Shown: in pieces, positions 28,747-36,482 of the stretch
Numbering within the stretch: position 1 is the stretch's first letter
Layout: every line of letters starts with the position of its first letter
Assembly (NCBI GenBank): GCA_012960975.1
Contig: DUAE01000033.1
Coordinates: forward strand, 1-64,000
Reading direction: 5' to 3'
Source: Candidatus Poseidoniales archaeon
Lineage (GTDB): Archaea; Thermoplasmatota; Poseidoniia; Poseidoniales; Thalassarchaeaceae
DNA: 64,000 nucleotides
Translations under genes and position numbers: made by a program
Notes under the pieces: model-generated
What the model was told of the DNA's origin: nothing
Database searches by the model: none
What the model saw: the letters and a program-made list of their open reading frames with translations, nothing else

Positions 28747-28823
28747 TTCCGAATTTCGGAAATTAATTTGTATAGTTCCGGAATTAAATTTCTAGTATTT
28801 GGTAATTCGAATTCTTAATTACC
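28743..28823 (+). promoter_or_regulatory. Cluster of AT-rich inverted repeats
   Basis: Three dyads lie in a row. An imperfect TTAATTCCGAA/TTCGGAAATTAA at 28743-28766 overlaps the methyltransferase stop codon, TTCCGGAATTAA follows at 28776-28787, and GGTAATT...AATTACC forms a seven-base inverted repeat at 28801-28823. They could be operator sites or a weak terminator before the THEP1 gene at 28898. No T-tract follows. Confidence 0.35.
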
Positions 28824-28897
28824 AAAGTCATTAATACTCAATCTTATCATCGAGTTAGCGTCGTACGCTCCTGCGTTAGGCATTGAAGGTTTAAAAA

Positions 28898-29458
28898 ATG
28901 GGAATCTACCCCAAAATTGGCATTACTGGTCTACCAAGATCGGGGAAGTCAGCGGTGCTTGAGAAAGTCATCAAAATGGTTAACGAGGATAGAAAGCATA
29001 AACTTAGCCGTGGATATACTGATGTTGTCGGGGGGGTATTGACTGAAGCAATCATCGAAGATGGTGAACGCGTCGGTTATGCTTGTGTAAATATTCGAAC
29101 TGGCGAGCGAGGAACTATTGCACATCGGGATATCGATACCCGAGTGCGAATTCTCGGTTATGGAATAAATCCATCCGAACTCGAACGCGTCGCTGTTCCA
29201 GCGATTTTAGACGCGCTCGAAGAGTGTGAAATTTTAGTTATCGATGAGGTCGGGAAATTTACTGTCGAAAGTGAGGGGTTCGTCGCAGCAGTGCGTGAAG
29301 CTTTGAAGTATGACAAACCGACCCTTCTTACTTTACACAAAAAAAGTCGGCATCCTTTGCTTCAAGATATTCGTCGGCGTGACGATGGTCGGGTCCTCGA
29401 AGTCACCCCAGTTAATCGTGCATTATTACCGTATAAAATTCATAAATTACTCATTTGA
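28898..29458 (+). CDS. THEP1-family nucleoside-triphosphatase
   Basis: The 186-residue protein shows the THEP1 hallmarks: Walker A GLPRSGKS near residue 11-18, the GGVLTEAIIEDGERVGY segment, a Walker B ILVIDEVGKFT and the LLTLHKKSRHPLLQDI tail. THEP1 enzymes hydrolyse NTPs and are common in archaea, but their in vivo role is unsettled. The gene sits alone after the methyltransferase-like gene, preceded by the inverted-repeat cluster, and is followed closely by a membrane protein. Confidence 0.88.
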   Translation: MGIYPKIGITGLPRSGKSAVLEKVIKMVNEDRKHKLSRGYTDVVGGVLTEAIIEDGERVGYACVNIRTGERGTIAHRDIDTRVRILGYGINPSELERVAVPAILDALEECEILVIDEVGKFTVESEGFVAAVREALKYDKPTLLTLHKKSRHPLLQDIRRRDDGRVLEVTPVNRALLPYKIHKLLI

Positions 29459-29512
29459 TTTCAATCGCTCACTCGGGCAACTTGATGCATTCCCCTCTTC
29501 TGCGACATACTG

Positions 29513-29896
29513 ATGGATTCGCCAGCGAGTCGGGCTCAGCGCGTTTTAATCGGCGTTGCCCTCCCCCTCTATCTCCTAACTGCATTAGCTATTGTGGAGG
29601 GGCGTATCGTCATTTTTGGTTGCGATTTATTAGTTTGCCCAAATGCAGATAATCGGGCATTATTTCTTCCTGCTTTGGCTTTTCTAGTTACAATTGCATT
29701 TCTTTATATGCATTTCACACGCAATAGAGAGCATGAATTCGCTCTTCTCGATAAATGGATTAGTCGCGAATCAGAAGCAGATATGCGTATACGACTCAGA
29801 TCGGAGCAAACAGAAGCGAGTGGGGAAAGTCTAGGAACAAGTTGGGCGACTATGGAGCAAAAACATCTCGAAATACGTCTTGAAGAAGAGGAATGA
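29513..29896 (+). CDS. Two-helix membrane protein of unknown function
   Basis: Two hydrophobic segments (about residues 10-30 and 50-68) are followed by a charged C-terminal tail of 55 residues that is likely cytosolic and helical. The tail ends in an acidic LEEEE. No family is recognised. It lies between THEP1 and gcvH on the same strand, so it may be part of their transcript. Confidence 0.6.
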   Translation: MDSPASRAQRVLIGVALPLYLLTALAIVEGRIVIFGCDLLVCPNADNRALFLPALAFLVTIAFLYMHFTRNREHEFALLDKWISRESEADMRIRLRSEQTEASGESLGTSWATMEQKHLEIRLEEEE

Positions 29897-29947
29897 GAAC
29901 AGAAAACTTGACTCTCTGATGTCGATTGCGAATGGTTGGATATTACT

Positions 29948-30331
29948 ATGAGTGAAGTTCCTGATGATTTGATTTACACAAAAGAACATGAGTGGATTCG
30001 AGTTACTAATAATGGAATTATCATTGGTATTACGGATTATGCACAAAATGCATTGACTGATGTTGTATGGGTTGAATTGCCCGAAATTGGTGAGGATGTT
30101 GAAATGATGGAATCCTTTGCGAGCGTTGAATCGGTCAAGTCAGTCAGCGAAATTTATGCACCCATATCAGGCCAAGTTCTAACTGCAAATGAAAATTTAG
30201 AAGATGCTCCTGAAATGATTAACACCGACCCTTATGGAAATGGATGGATTTGTCGAATGTCAATTGCAAATAGTGAAGAATTAACTACTCATTTAGATGC
30301 AGCTGGATATACTGCTCTCCTCGGTGAATAA
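29948..30331 (+). CDS. gcvH: Glycine cleavage system H protein
   Basis: GcvH carries lipoate that shuttles aminomethyl groups in glycine cleavage. The lipoylation site is clear: FASVESVKSVSEIYAPISG with the acceptor Lys in ESVKS. TKEHEWIRV and GITDYAQNALTDVVWVELPEIG also match the family. The ATG at 29948 gives the normal length of about 127 aa; a TTG at 29936 would add four residues. GcvP and GcvT are not nearby, so it may serve lipoate relay more generally. The stop is two bases before the RNase H start. Confidence 0.94.
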   Translation: MSEVPDDLIYTKEHEWIRVTNNGIIIGITDYAQNALTDVVWVELPEIGEDVEMMESFASVESVKSVSEIYAPISGQVLTANENLEDAPEMINTDPYGNGWICRMSIANSEELTTHLDAAGYTALLGE

Positions 30332-30333
30332 GG

Positions 30334-30873
30334 ATGAGTGACCTGCGAGAGATTTCGATTTATATCGATGGTTCTTGTGAGGAAAATCGCAACGTTACAG
30401 CGAAGACAACAGCCGGTTGGGGGTTTTGTGTCGTTATTGGCGATACTGGGCTTGGAAAGGGCCAGGGTGAAATTACCACAGAGCGTAATGGGGTCGTCAT
30501 CACCAATCCTTCCACCGAGGGTTTTATCGGTGCAGAAGTTGGGTCGAATAATACTGCAGAATTGTCAGCAATGTTTCAGGGATTACGTTGGTTATTGACC
30601 CAAGACGGGGAAGAGTCGACAGTTATTCGTGGTGATTCTACCTATGCTCTGAATGTCGGGTCGGGTATCTGGAAGGCTAAAGCAAACCGTCACTTGGCGA
30701 TGACAGTGCAGAAATTATGGGATGAGGTTTCACAGTTGCGACAACTTTCACAGGAGCATGTTCGAGCCCATCGCGGTCATCGTTGGAATGAGCGAGCAGA
30801 CCATCTCGCATTCCGGGCGATGAGTGGAAAGGATGTTCTTCCACTACAATTTTGGAAGCCAGGTATGCGATGA
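30334..30873 (+). CDS. rnhA: Ribonuclease HI-type protein
   Basis: The RNase H fold degrades RNA of RNA-DNA hybrids. All four acidic catalytic residues are visible: D12 in YIDGS, the Glu in NNTAEL, the Asp in RGDSTYA and the Asp in NERADHLA. The 179-residue length is a little above E. coli RnhA because of an insert with TTERNGVVITNPSTEG before the second motif. It abuts gcvH and its stop is immediately followed by the stop of the convergent membrane protein gene. Confidence 0.9.
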   Translation: MSDLREISIYIDGSCEENRNVTAKTTAGWGFCVVIGDTGLGKGQGEITTERNGVVITNPSTEGFIGAEVGSNNTAELSAMFQGLRWLLTQDGEESTVIRGDSTYALNVGSGIWKAKANRHLAMTVQKLWDEVSQLRQLSQEHVRAHRGHRWNERADHLAFRAMSGKDVLPLQFWKPGMR

Positions 30874-31302
30874 TTAATTGTCGGCCAAAATACCGATGCT
30901 CAAAATTACATAAATCGAATGGATCAGCATAAGCAAGCCAATCAAGAGTAAAATCAGTGCAGTTGGATTTGGTAAAGGAAGATTGTTTCGACCAATGTAA
31001 TAAGCCATAATAATCACAAAAAGGCTCACTGCAAATTCATTTGCTGATGATTTCGCAGGATTATCCCATTGATCGAGCCAGGGAATTAGCCCTTTTCTAT
31101 CAAAGGTGATGCGGTACCATGCAACATATAGGAAAAATAAGCCTGCCACACTCAAAACGCCTAGCGTGAATGATTCTGAACCCCAAGGTTGAGAGAAGCT
31201 GATTTTTGTAACTAAGGTATTCAATAAAAGAACGAATCCTAACACGGCGTGGAAGCGCCACTCAACTCGATTGGAGACTGTCATGGTTAGACCAGAAGGC
31301 AC
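30874..31302 (-). CDS. Membrane protein of unknown function
   Basis: The protein of 142 residues has about four hydrophobic helices and few charged residues. A PWLDQWDNPAKSSANE loop joins the middle helices. No recognisable family. An in-frame ATG at 31284 would shorten it by six residues. It is convergent with rnhA with no intergenic gap. The 160 bp to the next gene holds no other feature apart from the SD at 31450. Confidence 0.6.
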   Translation of the reverse strand: MPSGLTMTVSNRVEWRFHAVLGFVLLLNTLVTKISFSQPWGSESFTLGVLSVAGLFFLYVAWYRITFDRKGLIPWLDQWDNPAKSSANEFAVSLFVIIMAYYIGRNNLPLPNPTALILLLIGLLMLIHSIYVILSIGILADN

Positions 31303-31449
31303 TCACGCTTGAAATCGCCGACAAAGAATAGTTCATCATGAGTTTACTACACGCAATCATGTGAAGCATAACCTGATTGGCCTAACTCACCCGATAACTC
31401 CTCTCTCTATCTTCGTCGCAGATATGATGTCTTGGCCTCACCTCGCCAG

Positions 31450-31456
31450 AAGGAGG
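31450..31456 (+). promoter_or_regulatory. Shine-Dalgarno site of the threonine dehydratase-like gene
   Basis: AAGGAGG lies seven bases before the ATG at 31464. The sequence and spacing equal those of the site at 7519, which fixes the start with good confidence. Confidence 0.8.
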
Positions 31457-31463
31457 CATCAAC

Positions 31464-32411
31464 ATGCATGAGGTGAATTTTAACAATATTTTAGCGGCTG
31501 CAACCCGCATCGAGGGAATCGTTGCCCGCACACCAGTCCTCACTTCCCCTATACTCGATTCACTTGCGGGGCGGAAACTTTTCTTCAAGTGCGAGAATCT
31601 ACAACATGTAGGCGCATTCAAATTTAGAGGAGCGAGTAATGCTGTTGCACTTCTCGGCTCAGATGCAGTTAATGGAGTATGTACTCACAGCAGCGGAAAC
31701 CACGCTCAAGCCCTAGCTCTCGCTGCAAAACAAAATAACATCCCAGCTTACATAGTCATGCCTGAAAACGCCCCTAAAGTAAAGATTGAGGGAGTTCGAA
31801 GTCATGGTGCTGAAATCACCTTCTGCGAGCCGACTCTGGCGGCTCGTGAAAGCACGGCTAAAGCCGTAATTGAGCGTACCGGCGCTTCCTTCATCCACCC
31901 CTATGACAATCGCCACGTCATCGCCGGCCAAGGTACAGCAGCCCTCGAACTGATTGCTGAAAGTGGCCCATTCGACGCTCTGATTGCTCCAGTAGGAGGT
32001 GGTGGTCTACTCTCTGGAACTTGCATCACGACCCGAACCCTACTGCCAGAAACCCGTATATTTGGCGCGGAACCCACTGGCGCAGACGATGCGGCACAAT
32101 CTCTCGCCGCCGGTGAGCTAATTCCCCAGACCAACCCCAATACAATCTGCGATGGTCTGTTGACAAGTCTTTGTGATCTAACATTCAATATTCTCAATGA
32201 TCATGTCGAACAAATCATCACCGTAACCGATAATGAGGTTCTGGCAGCAATGAAACTCATTCAACAACACCTAAACCAGGTCGTTGAACCTAGCAGTGCA
32301 ACGGTTCTCGCAGCAATTCTAAATGAGAATTTTCGCGCACTGCACGGGATTGGCTCAATTGGGTTAATCCTCTCGGGTGGAAATCTAGACACCTCTACAC
32401 TGCCGCCCTGA
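31464..32411 (+). CDS. Threonine/serine dehydratase or serine racemase family PLP enzyme
   Basis: Fold-type II PLP enzyme. The PLP Lys lies in VGAFKFRGASNA (about residue 53), with SSGNHAQALALAA, the glycine-rich phosphate loop APVGGGGLLSG and the C-terminal SGGN. The length, 315 aa, is that of single-domain catabolic threonine dehydratase or serine racemase; the regulatory ACT domain of IlvA is absent. The reaction could be threonine deamination, serine deamination or serine racemisation. It stands alone in its orientation between a divergent membrane protein and the tRNA-Cys gene on the other strand. Confidence 0.88.
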   Translation: MHEVNFNNILAAATRIEGIVARTPVLTSPILDSLAGRKLFFKCENLQHVGAFKFRGASNAVALLGSDAVNGVCTHSSGNHAQALALAAKQNNIPAYIVMPENAPKVKIEGVRSHGAEITFCEPTLAARESTAKAVIERTGASFIHPYDNRHVIAGQGTAALELIAESGPFDALIAPVGGGGLLSGTCITTRTLLPETRIFGAEPTGADDAAQSLAAGELIPQTNPNTICDGLLTSLCDLTFNILNDHVEQIITVTDNEVLAAMKLIQQHLNQVVEPSSATVLAAILNENFRALHGIGSIGLILSGGNLDTSTLPP

Positions 32412-32423
32412 AAAAAATAAAAA
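32411..32423 (-). terminator. T-tract terminator after tRNA-Cys
   Basis: On the minus strand the tRNA-Cys is followed within two bases by TTTTTATTTTTTT, a typical archaeal oligo-T terminator. It also overlaps the final codon region of the facing dehydratase gene on the other strand. Confidence 0.55.
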
Positions 32424-32424
32424 T

Positions 32425-32498
32425 TGGAGCACAGGCCGGGATTTGCACCCAGGTACATGGATTTGCAGTCCACTGCATAACTACTCTGCCACCCGTGC
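32425..32498 (-). tRNA. tRNA-Cys (GCA), CCA encoded, altered elbow
   Basis: The minus-strand RNA folds into a full cloverleaf. The acceptor GCACGGG pairs with CCTGTGC (one G-T), and the discriminator is T, as in tRNA-Cys, with CCA encoded. The anticodon loop CTGCAAA gives GCA, its stem is GTGGA/TCCAT, and the T-stem is CTGGG/CCCGG. The D-arm has a three-pair stem and the GTTATGC pattern that I associate with bacterial tRNA-Cys, including E. coli. Two tertiary positions are odd: the T-loop is TGCAAAT (G55, not T55) and the D-loop has A at position 18 where G is expected. Total 74 nt. Confidence 0.9.
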
Positions 32499-32610
32499 GA
32501 GTAAGGTGAGCGACCGAAGTCCTCTCTTTGAATATTATCAATCGAATTAGGAACTTTTCAGAATCGGTTGTCTGCATATATTGATGGTGGTTAGGCGTCC
32601 CCTATGCTAT

Positions 32611-33741
32611 ATGCCTAAGATTTCCACGCGCTATGATGGCCTTGGCGTTGGGTTCGCTCCATATCTACAACCACCGGGTCCCGAAATTGTTCGATGGACT
32701 GTCGGCGAACCAGGATTCGATACTCCCAAGGAAATTGTTGATACTGCGATTTCCGAATTGAAAGCAGGGAATACGAAATACAATCGATGCCAAGGGTCTG
32801 TTGCCCTCTGTCAAGCAGTGGCAGATTATTTATCGAAACACCATGGTATCGAAACAACCCCTGAAAATGTCCTCGTAACACCGGGTGCGAAACAAGCCTT
32901 GCTCTATTCTTTCATGATTACAACAATGCCCGGGGACGAAGCCATTCTCCTCGCACCGTGCTGGGCTTCTTACGAGTCTATGCTCGAAATTATCGGTGCT
33001 ATACCAGTAAATGTACCTGTTCGCAAAGATAACTTTCATCCAGATTTTGGTGCTATTCGCGCTGCAATTACTAACAAAACAAAAATGATTTTACTCAATT
33101 CTCCATGTAATCCGACCGGTGCGGTATTCACTCCAGACGAAATTGAGGAAATTGTTGAAATTGCTGTTGAGCATGACCTTTGGATCGTCTCCGACGAAAT
33201 TTACGCCCGCCTGAACTGGACTGATTATCCACACGTTTCTCCAGCAAATATTCCAGGCGGGGCCGAACGTACTCTAATCGTCAACGGATGGTCAAAATCA
33301 TGGGCGATGACTGGTATGAGAGTTGGATTCCTCACCGGACCCGCGGCTGCTATGAAAGCAGCCATCAAAACGCAATCGAATTCAGCATCGCACATTCCCA
33401 CATTCATGATGGAAGCTGCTCGTGTCGCGCTTTCGTGCGATAATTCAGTAGAGTTGTTTAATGTAGAATATCAAAAGCGAGGAAAAATTTTGAAAGATGG
33501 TTTGGCCGAAATTCCTGGATTGCGTGTCGGGGATTTCGAAGGAGCGTTTTATGCCTTCGTCGATGTAACCGGAACCGGCATGACCGACAAAGAATTCGCA
33601 GACGGTGCTATGGAGGCTGGTGTGCAATTAATTCCAGCTTCATTAATTGCAGAAGGAGAGGGGTTTGTTCGAATTTCTTATGCGGCTGATGAAGAAGTAA
33701 TTCACGAAGGATTACGGCGTTTGAAGTCTTGGTTACTCTGA
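32611..33741 (+). CDS. Class I/II aminotransferase
   Basis: Fold-type I PLP aminotransferase of the aspartate aminotransferase family. Visible motifs are NTKYNRCQG near the N-terminus, TPGAKQAL, LNSPCNPTGAVF, the Asp of VSDEIYARL, and the PLP Lys in VNGWSKSWAMTGMRVG, with the C-terminal Arg in FVRISYA. The ATG at 32611 begins a normal N-terminus; a TTG at 32581 would add ten residues without homology. Substrate is likely aspartate, alanine or an aromatic amino acid, not decidable here. Confidence 0.9.
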   Translation: MPKISTRYDGLGVGFAPYLQPPGPEIVRWTVGEPGFDTPKEIVDTAISELKAGNTKYNRCQGSVALCQAVADYLSKHHGIETTPENVLVTPGAKQALLYSFMITTMPGDEAILLAPCWASYESMLEIIGAIPVNVPVRKDNFHPDFGAIRAAITNKTKMILLNSPCNPTGAVFTPDEIEEIVEIAVEHDLWIVSDEIYARLNWTDYPHVSPANIPGGAERTLIVNGWSKSWAMTGMRVGFLTGPAAAMKAAIKTQSNSASHIPTFMMEAARVALSCDNSVELFNVEYQKRGKILKDGLAEIPGLRVGDFEGAFYAFVDVTGTGMTDKEFADGAMEAGVQLIPASLIAEGEGFVRISYAADEEVIHEGLRRLKSWLL

Positions 33742-33793
33742 GAACATTTGAAATCAGATTTCTTCAGGCAGACTCTGTAGGGGCGGTTTTCAA

Positions 33794-34186
33794 ATGACCA
33801 GTGCGCACGGTAAACATATCTATATCGACTATATTGGTTACTACCGTAACGAAATTCACAATGGTGAATGGATGCTGGCCATAATGGAGAAAGCGGTTGA
33901 ACGCGCAGGGGTTCGTCAAGTCCATTCGCACGTCGTCGAATTCGACGGCAGCCTCAGCCCGACCGGTTTCGCAGCAGTTCTTCTCCTCGACGAAAGTCAT
34001 GTAAGTGCTCATTGTTATTACGATCAAGGTTGGTTGGCATTAGATGCTTTTACCTGCGGTGGAGGAAATCCAAATTTAATTGCTGATTTTATCGACGACG
34101 CCTTACAATATGAAATGCCCAAAATCACTCAAATGAGAAGAGATTGTGTCGAACGATTTCTTCACGAAGATCTCGATAAAAAATAG
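33794..34186 (+). CDS. speD: S-adenosylmethionine decarboxylase proenzyme (SpeD)
   Basis: SpeD is made as a proenzyme that cuts itself before a Ser to form a pyruvoyl cofactor and then decarboxylates AdoMet for spermidine synthesis. The cleavage site is E67-S68 in LLLDESHVSAH, with His73 and the acid Cys88 in DAFTCGG. Length 130 aa fits the bacterial/archaeal class. Some SpeD homologues decarboxylate arginine or ornithine instead, so the substrate should be called with care. The deoxyhypusine synthase gene follows 11 bp downstream, which supports a polyamine role. Confidence 0.9.
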   Translation: MTSAHGKHIYIDYIGYYRNEIHNGEWMLAIMEKAVERAGVRQVHSHVVEFDGSLSPTGFAAVLLLDESHVSAHCYYDQGWLALDAFTCGGGNPNLIADFIDDALQYEMPKITQMRRDCVERFLHEDLDKK

Positions 34187-34197
34187 AGGTAGATAAA

Positions 34198-35154
34198 ATG
34201 AATGTTCGTGAATTTATCGAAGAACATTACAAGCACTTCAATGCCGGCGTATTGGCAGATTGTTCAGAGTCTCTGAGAGGTTTTCTGGGAAATAATGGCC
34301 GATTGATGATAACCCTTGCAGGTGCAATGTCGACCGCTGAAATCGGAAGATCTCTAGCACCTGCAATCAGATCTCAAAAGGTGCATGCTATCTGTTGTAC
34401 TGGTGCAAATTTAGAAGAAGATTTGTTCAATTTAGTTGCCCAATCATCATATAAAAAAATTAGTGATTGGCGAAGTTGGACTGCTGAACAAGACAAGGAA
34501 TTGCAAGAACGGGGGTTCAATCGAGTCACAGATGTTGCAATTCCTGAAGAGGAAGCGATTCGGATGATTGAGAAGCCGCTTCTCGAATTGTGGCAAGATG
34601 CTGAAGCTGCAGGCGATCGGAGATTTCCTCATGAATATCTCTACGATTTATTGCTTCATGGAAATTTAAAATTCGATGCTGATCCAAAAAATTCTTGGCT
34701 TTTGGCGGCGGCGGATGCAAACTTACCAATTTTTGTCCCAGGTTGGGAGGATTCAACTTTGGGGAATATATTGGTTAGCAAAGTTATCGATTTAACTCTC
34801 ACTTCTTCCGATATTGTCAAGGGAGGGTTGCAGGCTATGCTAGCTCTCTCAGACTGGTATAGAGAAGATGATTCACCTACTGGTCTTTTGCAAGTTGGTG
34901 GAGGAATTGCAGGAGATTTCGCAATATGTGTGGTCCCTATGCTTCGCCAAGATGTAATGCTCGATGTCCCTCTTTGGTCTTGGTTCGCTCAAATATCTGA
35001 GGCTAGACCTTCTTACGGCGGGTATTCTGGTGCCCCTCCTAATGAAAAAATAAGTTGGGGAAAATTAGCAGTTGAAACGCCAAAATTTGTGATTGAATCC
35101 GATGCTACAATAGTACTACCCCTCTTACTCGCAAGTTTAGAAAATGAAGCATGA
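34198..35154 (+). CDS. dys: Deoxyhypusine synthase
   Basis: Deoxyhypusine synthase moves the aminobutyl group of spermidine to a lysine of aIF5A. The active Lys is in ISWGKLAVE (about residue 288), and SDATIVLPLLLA follows, as in known enzymes. NAD-binding glycine-rich segments (TLAGAMSTAEIG, ICCTGANLEEDLF, LQVGGGIAGDF) are also seen. At 318 aa it is close to family size. Bacterial relatives of this fold can make homospermidine or carboxyspermidine derivatives instead, so the hypusine role is inference from the archaeal context. Its immediate upstream gene is speD. Confidence 0.88.
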   Translation: MNVREFIEEHYKHFNAGVLADCSESLRGFLGNNGRLMITLAGAMSTAEIGRSLAPAIRSQKVHAICCTGANLEEDLFNLVAQSSYKKISDWRSWTAEQDKELQERGFNRVTDVAIPEEEAIRMIEKPLLELWQDAEAAGDRRFPHEYLYDLLLHGNLKFDADPKNSWLLAAADANLPIFVPGWEDSTLGNILVSKVIDLTLTSSDIVKGGLQAMLALSDWYREDDSPTGLLQVGGGIAGDFAICVVPMLRQDVMLDVPLWSWFAQISEARPSYGGYSGAPPNEKISWGKLAVETPKFVIESDATIVLPLLLASLENEA

Positions 35155-35186
35155 TGTATCGACATATCAAATATATTTGATGAAGA

Positions 35187-36482
35187 ATGGGGCGGCAGAA
35201 CACTTTGATGAAGGGTTCCCTTCCGGCATCTGTGGAAAGGCAGGACACCCCGCCAGTTTACGGCACGTCGGCGCACAAAATTACGGCGATAATAGTCGGT
35301 GCATGCATTATCCTAGCTGGGCTCACCGGAGCGTTCCTCTACTCCGTGGTGAAAGATGCCATAGATTCCAACGAAGAAGAAGTCAAAGAGGACTTTGAGA
35401 ATAGTTGGCCCGTATATTGGCCAAATTCTACCTATGTTGTCGACGATATAGAAACTCTATCCGATTTTGGATATAGAAAAATCGACACAGTCGCTCACGC
35501 TAATGCCGGGGACTTTATTGAGTTCAGATTTAATGACCTAGGATATGAGGTAGAAGTTCAGGAATTCACCACCGAACTTTGTGATGATTGTCGGAATTAT
35601 ATCGCTACTATGGAAGGGCAAAATCCAGACTCTTGGATAGTAGTCGGGGGACACTACGATGCCATTTGCTATAGTCAGCAAATCATCATTGGCATAGAGT
35701 ACCCTGGATGTACCTCAGAGGGAGCATACGATGACGCCACTGGAACAGCATCCGTACTCGAGCTCGCACGTCTGATGATGGAGTGGCAGTCCGATTTGTC
35801 TGAATGGCAGTCCATTCAGGGAACTCCACAGATAGACATCAGACCAAAGCATAGTTGGAAGTTTGCAGTTTGGGACTACGAGGAGTGGCAGGGTAGCGGA
35901 TCCCCCGAAGGTGCAGGGTATGGGAGTGAGACCTTTGTCACCACTCTTCCTGAGGGAGTAGAAATAGCGACTTACATCAATCTCGACATGTACGGCCTGA
36001 ACTGGCCGGTCGAGACTCAGTTGGCCAGCCAACTCAGCGGCTGCGACGAGGACTACTTTCACCTCTATCTGTTCACCTCGCCGGTCGACGACTGGTCGTA
36101 CTACGAGGACCGGGGGGTGAATGTGACCGATGAGATGAGGGGGCAGGCAGTAGCGCTGCAGGACAGGCTGGGAATGGTGTTGTATGAACAACTGGAGTAC
36201 CCGACGGAATGGGTCATGGTTCTCGACGACACCAAGGGCAATTCAGACCACTACAACTTCATCTCGCGCGGTTGGCCAGCCACGTGGTTCCGCGGCATGC
36301 ACGAGTTCCTTCAGGAGGAGGACGACACCTGCGAGCAGTCTCCCAAGCACGCCCCAACTGACAGGGTCGATGTCCTGTACAGTCTTGCAGGCGGCCGCGA
36401 AGGCCTTGAGACAGGAATGCACACAGGGCTCGATGCTCTAGCCTTGCTGATGTGGTTCGACATCACTGGAAAATCCAACTAA
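35187..36482 (+). CDS. Membrane-anchored M28 metallopeptidase
   Basis: An N-terminal transmembrane segment (about residues 31-53) is followed by an M28 zinc aminopeptidase domain. Metal and catalytic residues are visible in GGHYDA, AYDDATG, DYEEW, NLDMYG and RGMHEF. Paired Cys residues (CDDC and others) suit an extracytoplasmic location. It probably releases amino acids from peptides outside the cell. The base composition changes inside the gene: about 38% GC near 35401-35460, and about 62% near 36301-36360, then the enolase side drops to 33%. Its stop overlaps the enolase stop by four bases (convergent). Confidence 0.88.
   Translation: MGRQNTLMKGSLPASVERQDTPPVYGTSAHKITAIIVGACIILAGLTGAFLYSVVKDAIDSNEEEVKEDFENSWPVYWPNSTYVVDDIETLSDFGYRKIDTVAHANAGDFIEFRFNDLGYEVEVQEFTTELCDDCRNYIATMEGQNPDSWIVVGGHYDAICYSQQIIIGIEYPGCTSEGAYDDATGTASVLELARLMMEWQSDLSEWQSIQGTPQIDIRPKHSWKFAVWDYEEWQGSGSPEGAGYGSETFVTTLPEGVEIATYINLDMYGLNWPVETQLASQLSGCDEDYFHLYLFTSPVDDWSYYEDRGVNVTDEMRGQAVALQDRLGMVLYEQLEYPTEWVMVLDDTKGNSDHYNFISRGWPATWFRGMHEFLQEEDDTCEQSPKHAPTDRVDVLYSLAGGREGLETGMHTGLDALALLMWFDITGKSN

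Noticed and set aside
32425..32498. Possible tRNA pseudogene
   Set aside because: All stems pair and CCA and T73 are intact, so I keep it as a likely functional tRNA-Cys with odd elbow bases.
35715..36191. 158-codon open frame antisense to the M28 peptidase
   Set aside because: High GC removes stop codons there; the sense strand shows a full set of M28 active-site motifs.
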